64,000 nucleotides of DNA. Origin: Saccharomycopsis malanga (Eukaryota > Ascomycota > Saccharomycetes > Ascoideales > Saccharomycopsidaceae). Every line of letters starts with the position of its first letter. Within the stretch, counting starts at the first letter, position 1. The notes below the pieces were generated by a model. That model did not search any database, was not told the origin of the DNA, and saw only the letters and a program-made list of their open reading frames with translations. Below are positions 36,635 to 45,660 of this stretch, one piece after another. The DNA lies in contig CP025324.1 in assembly GCA_004014935.1 (NCBI GenBank), forward strand, positions 1,612,001-1,676,000, in the 5' to 3' direction. The position numbers were made by a program, and so were the translations under genes.

Positions 36635-36895
36635 GTTTTTGGGTGGGGATTTTTATTATCAACTTTTTACTCTTCTTAATTTTTGGTCTTTAAACATATT
36701 GAACCATTTCGCTTTTTTTTTCTTCTCTTTTTCTTTATTTTTGTATCCTGTTTTTTCCTTTCGTTAAACCGCTTTTTTTGGTTTGTCCATTTTTTCTCCA
36801 GTACGATTAGACATTCTTGCATGAATTTTCTCCTTTTTTTAAATTTAAAATGGAATGTTTGTTTTTAATTTTGTCAAATGTACAAGTAAGCCGGT
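36635..36895. other. YCK3 3' region, T-rich
   Basis: Pyrimidine-rich sequence up to a SINE tail; no gene. Confidence 0.4.
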
Positions 36896-36896
36896 T

Positions 36897-37170
36897 GGGT
36901 TATTATTATTATTATTATTATTATTATAATAATAATAATAATAATAATAATATCATATATTTCAAGCCCAGTACATATCAGTTTCGTATATACGCGCCAT
37001 GTCCAAGGGGACTTGGTAAGACCCAGTCAAATCCTGTTGATCATAATCTTGTCGCCCGTGTTCCTTCCAGGTTTGTTTCTCTTCTCCAAGAGTATAATCT
37101 AATCTATTCTGCCAAGTCTTTTTCACTTTTCCAAGACTACTGACTATTAAACGATCCTTCCAGGCATTAG
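36897..37170 (-). mobile_element. SINE copy with inverted ATT/AAT tail
   Basis: On the plus strand ATT repeats (36900-36926) run directly into AAT repeats (36927-36950), then the SINE in reverse: CCCAGTACATATCAGTTTCG, TACGCGCCATGTCC, GTGTTCCTTCCAGG, and a partial head to about 37170. Confidence 0.8.
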
Positions 37171-37483
37171 ATTCCTTAAATTTTAAATAATTATATCTTT
37201 TACTAGATAATAATTTATAATTATCAAAAATTGGAAAAATTATACTTTTCAAATTACATATATTATTTCTTCATGGTTTTTATTTGGGAAATGAAAATTT
37301 TCATATTGCAATTCGTTCTTCAGATAATTTACCTTGATATATTCTAATTTTCAGAATTATGAATATAATATTAGAGTTATCAACAGTTTATAAAATTTTA
37401 TATGTACAAGAACAGAGAGATTTGAACTCCCAATGATTGATTTGAAGTCAATAGTTTTATCGTTAAACTATATTCTTAAAAAT
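37171..37483 (-). other. Mitochondrial DNA insertion (NUMT)
   Basis: Very AT-rich block containing a complete mitochondrial-type tRNA-Trp. Left of it a frame reads HGFYLGNENFHIAIRSSDN on the plus strand, which I cannot assign. The limits are approximate. A nuclear copy of mitochondrial DNA is the best explanation because SINE pieces flank it on both sides. Confidence 0.7.
37407..37477 (-). tRNA. Mitochondrial-type tRNA-Trp(UCA), nuclear copy
   Basis: 71 nt, 5' AAGAATATAGTTTAACG, anticodon loop CTTCAAA with anticodon TCA, T arm GGGAGTTCAAATCTC, acceptor pair AAGAATA/TGTTCTT and discriminator G. It is close to S. cerevisiae mitochondrial tRNA-Trp, which reads UGA as tryptophan. Inside nuclear repeats it is probably not expressed; if it were, it would be a UGA-reading tRNA. 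Confidence 0.85.
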
Positions 37484-37535
37484 ATCTTCTCCAAGACCAC
37501 CAACCACTGAGCCATACGGCCCAGTGCCTTCCGAC
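37484..37535 (-). mobile_element. SINE head fragment
   Basis: The tRNA-like head only: CACTGAGCCATACGGCCCAG on the plus strand (A-box region in reverse). Confidence 0.7.
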
Positions 37536-37681
37536 CTATTAAATCAAAAATAGGAAAATCATCGCGTCTAATCGTGCTCTTTATATCACATATTGTAAAC
37601 TTTACAAATTCTTGCAAACAATTGAATGCTGTCTGCTGACACAATCAAAAACTAGCAAAATCATCATTTACTATTATATCA

Positions 37682-37918
37682 CATAATAATAATATCTTAT
37701 ATTTCGAGAATCTCAGTTTCGTATACACAAACCATGTCTAAACAGATTTGGTAAACATAATCTTCTCACTTGATTGACTGGAAAGTAAGCATTTATTGGT
37801 AAAAGTCTTTTTCTCTTTTCCGAGACTACAATCTACTAAACTATCTTGCCAGGTCTTTTCTATATTTCCAAGACTACTAACCACTATCCTGCCCAGTGGC
37901 CTAATAACAATATAATAA
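37682..37918 (-). mobile_element. SINE copy downstream of SFH1
   Basis: AATAATAATATCTTATATTTCGAG tail-side words, then body and a damaged head ending near CCTGCCCAGTGGCC. It lies 5 bp beyond the SFH1 stop and probably forms its 3' untranslated region. Confidence 0.75.
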
Positions 37919-37922
37919 TACA

Positions 37923-39032
37923 TCAAAAACTAACCCAAGTGCCTTCTAACTCGTCGTATCTTCTTGTTCCACGTCTTCCACGTCTTCCACCTGATTCTCC
38001 TTCAATTCTCATGGTTTCTCTTTTCAATCTTCTAATATTTCGTTCTCTTTCTATCTCTCGTTTTTCAATTTCCCACTGACTCAACACTTCCACAGCCGGA
38101 CTCCATTCCTGGCCCAAGTTTTCAGGATCAAATCGTAAGCCGGCTTCTCTACCGTAAGCAGCACCATTAGGAATATCCTGAGGCAACCGACCGTCAATGC
38201 AATCTTTCTTCAACTTTATCAAAGCTTCATGTAAAGAATGCGCAATGGCAGGATAAAATTCTCTGGACAAGCCAAGATCTGCAACAACCCCTTCAGCAAA
38301 TTCTTCCGGGGTCAACTCATCACTGGTCAAGTCCCATTCAAACTTGTCTTCATATAACAGCTTGTCCAAGATGACCGATAAATCAATGATCACGTGTATA
38401 GAAATGTCCCTAGGCAACTGGATATGCACGAGCTGCGCATACTCTTCAATTTGCGAGCTGATACTTGAAGCTATCTGCAGTTGCATTGCAGCTGGCAATT
38501 CTAGATCTTGGCACATGATTTTGGCAAAAATCTCCGGGGTGACCAAGGTTTCGTTCATGTTCCATAGAAAAAAGTCTACTACGCGGCTGTTTGCATGTTC
38601 TAGATTGAGTCTAATGGGTATAAACGAAGACATCTCGTTAGCGCCTGTTGTTTGATGGGCATTATTCAATAGCTCTGTTTCATTACGTTGATTGAAATGT
38701 TGATCATGACATGTTTTAACCGCGGTTTTTCCTGAAAAGTTATTGAGTAACGCGTTTCCCGTAGTATTGTTTGGATCAACAAACCCATTATTACCTACAT
38801 TGCTTACACTGAACCGTGTTCTTCTCCCACCAGAAGAATATCCTTCATCATTTGTCCCACTACTTTCATCTTCTTCAAGCTCATCAAAATAATCCTCCGC
38901 GTAATTCACTACCGTCGCATTTCTCTTCGTACCTCTAGAAGTCTGTGTTGTTATATAAAGCGCGGTGTTTTCATTTTTAACCCGTGAAAAAAAACTCGTT
39001 GTAAGCGCCTGTGGAAATAATGGTTTCTCCAT
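37923..39032 (-). CDS. SFH1: SFH1/SNF5-family chromatin remodelling subunit
   Basis: SNF5/INI1 homologue, 369 residues, ATG at 39032. The conserved repeat region starts near residue 136: FIPIRLNLEHANSRVVDFFL, ETLVTPEIFAKIMCQDLELP, SSQIEEYA, then a second repeat FEWDLTSDELTPEEFAEGV and LPQDIPNGAAYGREAG. The C-terminus is Arg-rich (RRGRRGTRRYDE). The short length and lack of a long Gln-rich N-terminus fit Sfh1 of the RSC complex better than Snf5 of SWI/SNF; that choice is inference. RSC remodels promoter nucleosomes in the nucleus. Confidence 0.85.
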   Translation of the reverse strand: MEKPLFPQALTTSFFSRVKNENTALYITTQTSRGTKRNATVVNYAEDYFDELEEDESSGTNDEGYSSGGRRTRFSVSNVGNNGFVDPNNTTGNALLNNFSGKTAVKTCHDQHFNQRNETELLNNAHQTTGANEMSSFIPIRLNLEHANSRVVDFFLWNMNETLVTPEIFAKIMCQDLELPAAMQLQIASSISSQIEEYAQLVHIQLPRDISIHVIIDLSVILDKLLYEDKFEWDLTSDELTPEEFAEGVVADLGLSREFYPAIAHSLHEALIKLKKDCIDGRLPQDIPNGAAYGREAGLRFDPENLGQEWSPAVEVLSQWEIEKREIERERNIRRLKRETMRIEGESGGRRGRRGTRRYDELEGTWVSF

Positions 39033-39324
39033 CCTGCCAAATTTGCGTTTTTGATTAAAATTTGTTATTTGTTATTCATGCAACCAGTACCGTTTCTCTA
39101 ATGTTTATATTTTCAGCCCAATTTTTCTTGGGTTACCCGGTCATAGCTAACTATGGGGATATTTTTTTCAATATATGCCAACTAAATTGTACTATATAAT
39201 TAACTATATAATATGCCGTAGAGTATGTCAAAGAATGTGGCCTAAAATGTAGCATACAATATAACGTAAAATTTGCTACTCAAAATACTCATATACCATT
39301 TAGTATGCCATAAGTAATGAATAA
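39033..39324. other. SFH1 upstream region
   Basis: AT-rich with loosely repeated words such as ATATGCC and AATATAAC; no gene. Confidence 0.4.
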
Positions 39325-39600
39325 TAATAATAATATCTTGTAATTTGAGCCCAGTAAATATTCGTTTCGTATATAGGCGTCATATCTAAAGGGATTCGAG
39401 AAAACCCAATAATGGCCCATCATAATATTCTCACCTACACGAAACTGACGAAACTGGGCTTGAAATATATGATATTATTATTATTATTATTATTATAATA
39501 TTCTCACCCGTGTTCCTGTTAGATCTTTTTTCTCTTCTCCGAGAGCACTGACCACTGAGCCATACACGATACGGCCCAGTGGCCTATTACGGCAATTGCT
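39325..39600. mobile_element. SINE cluster, three pieces in alternating orientation
   Basis: 39325-39437 (minus, tail and body), 39438-39498 (plus, GAAACTGGGCTTGAAATATA tail with ATT repeats), 39499-39595 (minus, B-box region and head ending CGGCCCAGTGGCC). Confidence 0.75.
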
Positions 39601-39639
39601 GAAATATCCGAAAAGACAACTATTGTATTATTGGTAATA

Positions 39640-40075
39640 TATTCCTATATGCCTGGTTTGATTAACTAGATATCCCATTATTCTACGTACATTCTGTGTA
39701 TAATTGGTCTTTTTGGTTATCATTACTATTGGATCGACAAATGCCATATCTAGTAACAATTGTCATACTTTTGGTTACACTGAAAACTACCCACATTACC
39801 AAAAAAGTTAATTACCAGTTTTTCTCTTACAAGGACTCTGTATCATTGATTGGTACTAATAGCCACTTAGTTTGATATACTTACGAGTCTGTACTATTGT
39901 CTTGAATTTTCGATTACCTTTTTAGGTATTGCACCTTTCTAAGCACTATTTAAGATTCTATTTCCTTCTAAACTTTGTTTTGTCCTTTTGGCCAGTTACT
40001 ATTTTACCCATTGTCTGTTCAAAACAAAACCGTCTTGATGTTACAACTGTGGGTTGCATAACATTCAAGTGGTGC
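39640..40075 (+). repeat. R3 repeat, long copy
   Basis: Contains GTTTGATTAACTAGATA, GTACTAATAGCCACTTAGTTTG, ATATACTTACGAGTCTG, CACCTTTCTAAGCACTATTT and an end near GATGTTACAAC. Consistent with an LTR ending in TTACA. Confidence 0.6.
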
Positions 40076-40127
40076 TTTATTTGTTGACTCTCCAACTGTT
40101 CTTAATATAGTCTACAGTCTGGTTTAG

Positions 40128-40295
40128 AATTGGCCGTATGGCTCAGTGGCCAGTACTCTCGGAGAAGAGAAAAAAAACCTAACAGGAACACGATGACGGA
40201 TATTATTGGATTTTACCAATTTCCTTTAGACATAGCACGTATATACGAAACTGACGGGTACTGGACTCGAAATATAAATTATTATTATTACTAAG
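40128..40295 (+). mobile_element. SINE, short form
   Basis: Head GGCCGTATGGCTCAGTGG, CTCTCGGAGAAGAGAAAAA and ACCTAACAGGAACACG, then directly the 3' part (AGCACGTATATACGAAACTG) and an ATT tail; the middle is absent. Confidence 0.8.
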
Positions 40296-40489
40296 GAAAA
40301 CAAAGAAGCGCAAAACAACACACTTTTATCATAATCAATACAAATTTTTTACTCAAACGTCAAACACCTAAATGTTTGGCCACTGAAAATAATCAAATAC
40401 AAAGCTTTATACTTCATGTCTACTTGATATTCTTACCATAAGAGCGCTACGTCACTGGACTTTGCCTAGTCCCTTGTAAATCCAATAAT

Positions 40490-40585
40490 TATAATAATAT
40501 AATTTATCGAAAGTATAAGACATAGCGCGCATATACAAAATTAATATTAACTAAGCTCAAACTATAAGCTATTATAATACCGCCA
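40490..40585 (+). mobile_element. SINE 3' relic
   Basis: GACATAGCGCGCATATACAAAATT and a worn tail; old. The stretch 40296-40489 before it is unassigned. Confidence 0.55.
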
Positions 40586-41016
40586 AATAGTGCCAAATTC
40601 AACAAAAGTTGAACAATCTGTTCACGTGCGTCCTACTTAGATCACCATTACCCGGCCATAACTCTATAAGGGACTGACTGGTATTGAAGAGCAAATGAAG
40701 CAGACAAGACAAGGTATTGATGTTGGAATGAGTATAAATGCAAGTCGCTATAGGTTTCTAAAGAACAATGCATAAAAGGAATGAACATGTAATAATTGTT
40801 TAAAAAATCAATGAACAAACAAGTAAAATTATTCTCTCTAATGTTCGGATGTGCTCAATGTTCGGATGTTAATTCGTTTGAAAAATTTTTTAGGATCTCC
40901 AGTTATAATGGGCGAAAAAAAAAATTGTTTCCATTTTTCTTTCTTCTTCTTTTCTTCTCGACAGTTTCTCTTCTTTAAACTAGCTAGAAATCAAACTCTC
41001 CATACACAAGAACAAA
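40586..41016. other. EFB1 promoter region
   Basis: No gene. A pyrimidine-rich run (TTTTCTTTCTTCTTC) at 40930-40970 just before the start is typical of highly expressed yeast genes. Confidence 0.4.
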
Positions 41017-41864
41017 ATGTCTAGCATTGCTGAACTCGAAAAGAAATTGACTGCCACCAGTTACATTGAAGGGTAAGTGAAACTATTTGATTGCTGGGAG
41101 ATGCAATTTAGGCGCATTTTAGCTGTTATAGAAGCATATAATGATGATTAATATTGGTCCGTGTTTACTAGGTGGAAGTAAGACCCCATCCTATGAGTAT
41201 CAAATCCAATCAAGATATCACTTTCCCTGACCATATGTTGTTTAACGGCCAAATGCTACGTGTTTTTTTATTTTTTATGATTTTTCATCTATAATGGAAT
41301 TAATACTAACAAATCAGTGCTGCACCAACCCAAGCTGATGCTGCTGCTTTCAAAACCATCCAAAAGGAATACCCAAGCTTTGTCAGATGGTTAGCACACA
41401 TTCACTCTTTTGTTGATGACTTTGAGTCATTGCCAGCTGCCAAGGCTGCTCCAGCTGCTGCTGCTGAAGAAGAGGATGACGACGACGTTGACTTGTTCGG
41501 TTCCGACGATGAGGAAGTCGACGAAGAAGCCGAAAAGTTGAAGGCCAAGAGAATTGCCGAATATACTGCTAAGAAGGCTGCTAAACCAAAGCCAGCTGCC
41601 AAGTCTATTGTCACTTTGGAAGTCAAGCCATGGGATGACGAGACCAATTTAGACGAATTGCTTGCCAATGTTAAGTCTATTGAAATGGACGGTTTGGTTT
41701 GGGGTGCCCACACCTTTGTTCCAGTCGGTTTTGGTATTAAGAAATTGCAAATCAACTTGGTTGTTGAAGATGACAAGGTTTCTTTGGATGATTTGCAATC
41801 TCAAATCGAAGAAGATGAAGATCACGTTCAATCTACCGATGTCACTGCTATGCAAAAATTATAA
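41017..41864 (+). CDS. EFB1: Translation elongation factor 1-beta (one intron)
   Basis: eEF1B-alpha, the nucleotide-exchange factor that recharges eEF1A with GTP in the cytosol. Exon 1 is 41017-41072 ([18 protein letters not shown] and GG of the next codon); the intron is 41073-41317 (donor GTAAGT, branch TACTAAC at 41304-41310, acceptor CAG); exon 2 is 41318-41864. The product is 200 residues (yeast 206). The splice falls at SYIEG, as in S. cerevisiae EFB1. Acidic linker [17 protein letters not shown], then the catalytic C-terminal domain with [37 protein letters not shown] and the end [10 protein letters not shown]. An unspliced reading would start falsely inside exon 2. Confidence 0.97.
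41135..41237 (+). ncRNA. snR18: snR18-like box C/D snoRNA in the EFB1 intron
   Basis: Terminal stem CATAT/ATATG, C box ATGATGA (41141-41147), D box CTGA (41227-41230), 103 nt in all. The guide stretch TTGGTCCGTGTTT is complementary to the 25S rRNA sequence AAACACGGACCAA, the target of yeast snR18 (2'-O-methylation near A649/C650). In S. cerevisiae snR18 also lies in the EFB1 intron, so both host gene and guide are conserved. Confidence 0.88.
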
Positions 41865-42260
41865 GCAATCTGTTTCCGTGTATTTTGTTATCTCATGCTG
41901 TTTTTTTTTTAACTTTTTTTTATCCCTTTTAATGCTTGATTTCTTGTCCTCTGTCCTTTTGTAATTGTTTTACAAAGCTTTTACATAATAAACTGTTTTA
42001 ATGAATTGAATCAGGCTTGTTGATTGGTAAATTATTTTATGTAGTCGATGGTAGTACCCAGGAAAGAGAAAGACAGATTATGATTAAGAAACTTGGGTTT
42101 TTTCGAAATGTTGAATGACACTTATTAAAAGGACTATCACTGTAGGCCTATAACAAGTGCTATGGCTTAAAATTAACATAATGCTTACTTTTCAACTGTT
42201 CTAATAAATGGGTATAAAATTTTCACATGTTGAATAGGCCATTTTGGCTTGTTGCAATTG
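41865..42260. other. EFB1 3' region
   Basis: T-rich 3' sequence with AATAAA-like ATAATAAACTG near 41985. No gene is seen up to the inverted R3 piece. Confidence 0.45.
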
Positions 42261-42437
42261 CTTAAAAAATAGTCAATCAGATCACAGGACTGGAAGCATA
42301 TAGATGTTTACTACCAATGATACACGCCCTCCTAAACGACAATATGCTTTAAATCCTCATGAGATTTGACGTATTCTCTGAGTGTGTCAGCGGCTGTACG
42401 TTTGGATTCTGTCATAGTAATCCATTGGTATTTTTCG
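42261..42437 (-). mobile_element. R3-family 3' end: coding scrap, purine tract and LTR start
   Basis: Minus strand: a short frame ending LREYVKSHEDLKHIVV and a stop at 42332, then GGAGGGCG and TGTATCATTGGTAGTAAAC, the start of R3. The same order (a frame ending IESHEDLEHIVV, then R3) recurs at 46999-47080. This fits the 3' end of an LTR element (pol end, purine tract, LTR). Old and broken; I cannot place the protein words in a known domain. Confidence 0.5.
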
Positions 42438-42442
42438 TCTGT

Positions 42443-42740
42443 AATAATAATAATATCTTACATTTCAAGCCCAGTACATATCAGTTTCGTATAAACGCGC
42501 TATGTCTAAGAGGATTTGGTAAAGCCCAATAATATCCTCTTAATCATAATCTTCACACCCAATTGGTTGAAAGTTACCACTAGACTTTGGTCTAGGTCGT
42601 GTTTCAGACAGTTGCACTTGCCTGTGAAATCATGTTCAGCATCGTAAAAAGTGTTCGTATGGGAATCGAACTTGTTCCTGTCAGGCCTTTTTTCTGTGCT
42701 ATGAGTGCACTAACCACTGAGCCATACGGTTTAGTGGCAC
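42443..42740 (-). mobile_element. Full-length SINE at the 3' end of EST2
   Basis: Minus strand: head CCGTATGGCTCAGTGGTTAG, B-box-like AAGTTCGATTCCCATACG, body with CTAGACCAAAGTCTAGTGG in reverse order, 3' end GGGCTTGAAATGTAAGATA and AAT repeats (plus-strand view 42443-42455). It lies in the same orientation as EST2 and overlaps or touches its stop codon. Confidence 0.85.
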
Positions 42741-45376
42741 GAACGATTAACATACTTTCCTTTTTTCTTTCCTGATCTTTTGAAAGAATAAATCTGTTTT
42801 TTGAGCCAAATTAGAATGTCTTGAAAATAAGTGGAATGTTTTTCAAAAACTGGCAAAAATGCATTTATCAAAGTTTCAAAGCTCAACCGATGAAGCGAAT
42901 AGTTTGAATTATGACCGTTTTCAAGGTTACTGTTTGTGGAGATTAATTTTTTCAATGTGTGGTTATGTAGATTGAAGAACAATTTCAAGAACAGTCTTTT
43001 GAGAAATTGTTTGTTGTACAAGCTTTTTTTGAGTGAATATACCAAGAATTTCGCCATGGTATGGCAATTTTCATAAATGTTCTTTACGACGTAAAACTTG
43101 GTCAAGCGAGCGTTTTTGTCAATGGTAAGCAAGACTTTACTCAATCGGGATTCGTATAATGTTGAACAATGTACAGAAAGGGCTTTCCAAGTGCCATAAG
43201 CCAAGGGTTTGGGCACTTTGTATTCTTTAGTGATGCCCCAAGTGGTTGTATCGATAAGCAAGCCGCAGAAACTCAACCATTTGTTGTTCAGGTCTTGTTT
43301 GCTTGATGTAATGGTTTTCTGGTCATTAACCATTACTCCATATTGGCTGAATATTGTGGCTATCTGATGATACGTTTTATCTGCCAAGTGTCTAGTCGAG
43401 GAAACCAACAAAAAGTCATCGGCGTAGCGCAATACTAACAAGTTTGGGTCAGACTGGTTGCCAAGTTGTTTACGCAAAACATAGTCGAAGAATATGTCGC
43501 AGAAAATAGAAGAAAGCCCAAACCCTTGAAAAAGCCCCTCTGTTCTGCCATATAGAGTGGTGGAGCTGTATGCCTTTGTGCTGAATAACTGGTTTTGGAC
43601 AATGTTCAATATTTGTGACCTTGTCAAGGCTTGGTAGTTGGAATTCGCATGGTCCACATACGTACCAAAGGATTTTACCATACGCTGTTGTATGTTGAGA
43701 CTTTCAGACGCTCTGACAAACTCTCCTGTCTTACTGGAATGATTATAGAGAAATAGTGGGGCGTCCAACGTTTGCTGGATTATAGAGAAGATTTTGTCTC
43801 TAGGAAGAGAATCGTAGCAAGATTTCATGTCGAATTTCTTGAAATACAAGCTGTGGGGCTCCTCGGCCCTTACAAACGTTTGTAACTCTCTTATAATATC
43901 GGTCAACGAAGTTGTACTGGGACAATAATGTCTCGTGTCGTTTTTCAAAAGCTTCAAAGCGGCATTGACAGGCTGTACGGTTCTTTTCAAGGTGTAAAAG
44001 TACTTGATTCGTTCGGTTTGCACAACCCCTTTCATAGGGAAAACAATCATTCTCATGCCGCTGGACTTGGGGAAGCTCACCAATCTACCAACTTGGGTGG
44101 TTCCCAAAGCCACATCTGCATTTGATTTCTGCAAGTATTTGGCAGTGTATATTGTCGTAAAATGTGTTTTCATTCTATGCCATGCCTCCTGGCTGTAATA
44201 CAAGTAATTGTTGGGGTCGCTGGTCATATAAGTGACGTGGAAAAGCGCAGCAGTTATTTTGACTATATAATAGTCAAAAAACCAAAAAACCAACCTACAA
44301 AACCGGATTTTTGCCTGCTCAAGTGCCTGTTTACTTGTTTTGCTGCCAGCACTTTTATATAGCCAATCCACATCTTTGAGCTTGATTCCTGTGATGAGCC
44401 GCTGCACAGAAACCTGGGTTTTCTTGTCCATGTTGAGAAAACTGGCTAGATGACTATAGATAAGTGCGCGGTTATGAAAAGACCCAAATATCTCTATTGG
44501 AAACACCATGGAAACAATCTCTACCAAAACATGCACCACCAGTTTCACTGTATCATGCTGTTTTCTTCTACAATGCTTACTCACCAACGTCTGGTAATGG
44601 TACGGTCTGAGTAGTTGATGATTCTCAACACATTTTCTCAACAATCTTTTGATTCGTTTGTTACGTAAAACTGTCGATTTGGTTTGTCGTTCTGCACCGA
44701 AAATGGCTTTCATCAATTGGTTCAGATCCAAACTCATCACCTCTATAGCGTTTTCATAGCATTTGTAATGCTGCTTACAGAATATTTCTTTATTGGAAAC
44801 CGTTTGTAAGTCCTTCTTCTCTACACGTTTCCTAACACTTCTCGTTTTCTCCTTGCCAAACAATTGTACTAGAACATTTTCTTGTCGAATATATCCTCGA
44901 TGCTGGACAAATAGTCTACATAGAACCTCGCCTCCCACTCTCCCATACAAAATGCGCCAGCCTAACAGCCGGAGATAGTTGTACTGGAAACTGGAGCCAT
45001 TGGCCTGTACATTTACTAGCACTTCTCTTGCCGCATTGCAATCGCCATAGTACACTCCTTGGTATTTAGGGGCGAGAGTCCCAGGATTGCTTATCATTGC
45101 GGAATCACAAGTGAAACCATACGCCAATACATTGGTTACTTTGCTTCGGAGCATGTACTCGATACAATTGTTCAACATGTCGAAATACGATATGCTGCTG
45201 TTAATATATACGGAAAAAAAGGCCTTATTAATCTTCGGCCGGCGTTCTTCCACAATGGTTTCCACCTTCACATTATATAGAAGATCATGATATTCCTGCG
45301 GATCATTATACTGAATTAACCGATTATAGTCGTTTATTTCTAATGTTTTCTGGAAATATTCCAGTAAAGTTATCAT
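42731..45376 (-). CDS. EST2: Telomerase reverse transcriptase
   Basis: Catalytic protein subunit of telomerase, copying the RNA template onto chromosome ends. 881 residues (yeast Est2 884), single exon, ATG at 45376. RNA-binding region around 297-316 (FGSFHNRALIYSHLASFLNM); T motif 364-383 (FWFFDYYIVKITAALFHVTY); motif 1 MRMIVFPMKGV; motif A KKFDMKSCYDSLPR with catalytic Asp516; motif B GLFQGFGLSSIFCDIFF near 614-630; motif C VLRYADDFLLVSS with Asp653 and Asp654; motif E KWLSFCGLLID near 699-709. All three catalytic aspartates are present. The last six codons and stop (VNRSCH) look like SINE-derived sequence. Divergent from TAD3, 284 bp apart. Confidence 0.96.
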   Translation of the reverse strand: MITLLEYFQKTLEINDYNRLIQYNDPQEYHDLLYNVKVETIVEERRPKINKAFFSVYINSSISYFDMLNNCIEYMLRSKVTNVLAYGFTCDSAMISNPGTLAPKYQGVYYGDCNAAREVLVNVQANGSSFQYNYLRLLGWRILYGRVGGEVLCRLFVQHRGYIRQENVLVQLFGKEKTRSVRKRVEKKDLQTVSNKEIFCKQHYKCYENAIEVMSLDLNQLMKAIFGAERQTKSTVLRNKRIKRLLRKCVENHQLLRPYHYQTLVSKHCRRKQHDTVKLVVHVLVEIVSMVFPIEIFGSFHNRALIYSHLASFLNMDKKTQVSVQRLITGIKLKDVDWLYKSAGSKTSKQALEQAKIRFCRLVFWFFDYYIVKITAALFHVTYMTSDPNNYLYYSQEAWHRMKTHFTTIYTAKYLQKSNADVALGTTQVGRLVSFPKSSGMRMIVFPMKGVVQTERIKYFYTLKRTVQPVNAALKLLKNDTRHYCPSTTSLTDIIRELQTFVRAEEPHSLYFKKFDMKSCYDSLPRDKIFSIIQQTLDAPLFLYNHSSKTGEFVRASESLNIQQRMVKSFGTYVDHANSNYQALTRSQILNIVQNQLFSTKAYSSTTLYGRTEGLFQGFGLSSIFCDIFFDYVLRKQLGNQSDPNLLVLRYADDFLLVSSTRHLADKTYHQIATIFSQYGVMVNDQKTITSSKQDLNNKWLSFCGLLIDTTTWGITKEYKVPKPLAYGTWKALSVHCSTLYESRLSKVLLTIDKNARLTKFYVVKNIYENCHTMAKFLVYSLKKSLYNKQFLKRLFLKLFFNLHNHTLKKLISTNSNLENGHNSNYSLHRLSFETLINAFLPVFEKHSTYFQDILIWLKKQIYSFKRSGKKKGKYVNRSCH

Positions 45377-45660
45377 TTTGTGAAACAGTCAGCGTTTAAT
45401 AAGCTAAACAGTTGCCTATAACTAATTAGCGCTACTGTTTGTTATATATATGGCGTGGATATATACATAACTGATAGTTAGGCGTGAGATTTAGCATTAT
45501 ATATATTACTGACATCCGTACATACACCCATACACCATGTACACTCGTACATAAATTTCAGCACCCATACATCCTGTATATGGGTATATGGCAATTTGGC
45601 CATGGGACATAAAGTTTTGTGAATTGCAGTTTGGCTGGCAAAGTAGAGGAATATGAGAAG
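45377..45660. promoter_or_regulatory. EST2/TAD3 divergent promoter region
   Basis: 284 bp between two divergent starts. TATATATGG at 45444-45452 and GGATATATACAT at 45457-45468 are TATA-like on either strand. Tandem-like CATACA/TACATA words lie at 45510-45590. No factor site is assigned. Confidence 0.4.

Noticed and set aside
42229-42242. TGTTGAATAGG as another copia LTR start
   Set aside because: Only the first 12 bases match; the following sequence (CCATTTTGGC) does not belong to the LTR.
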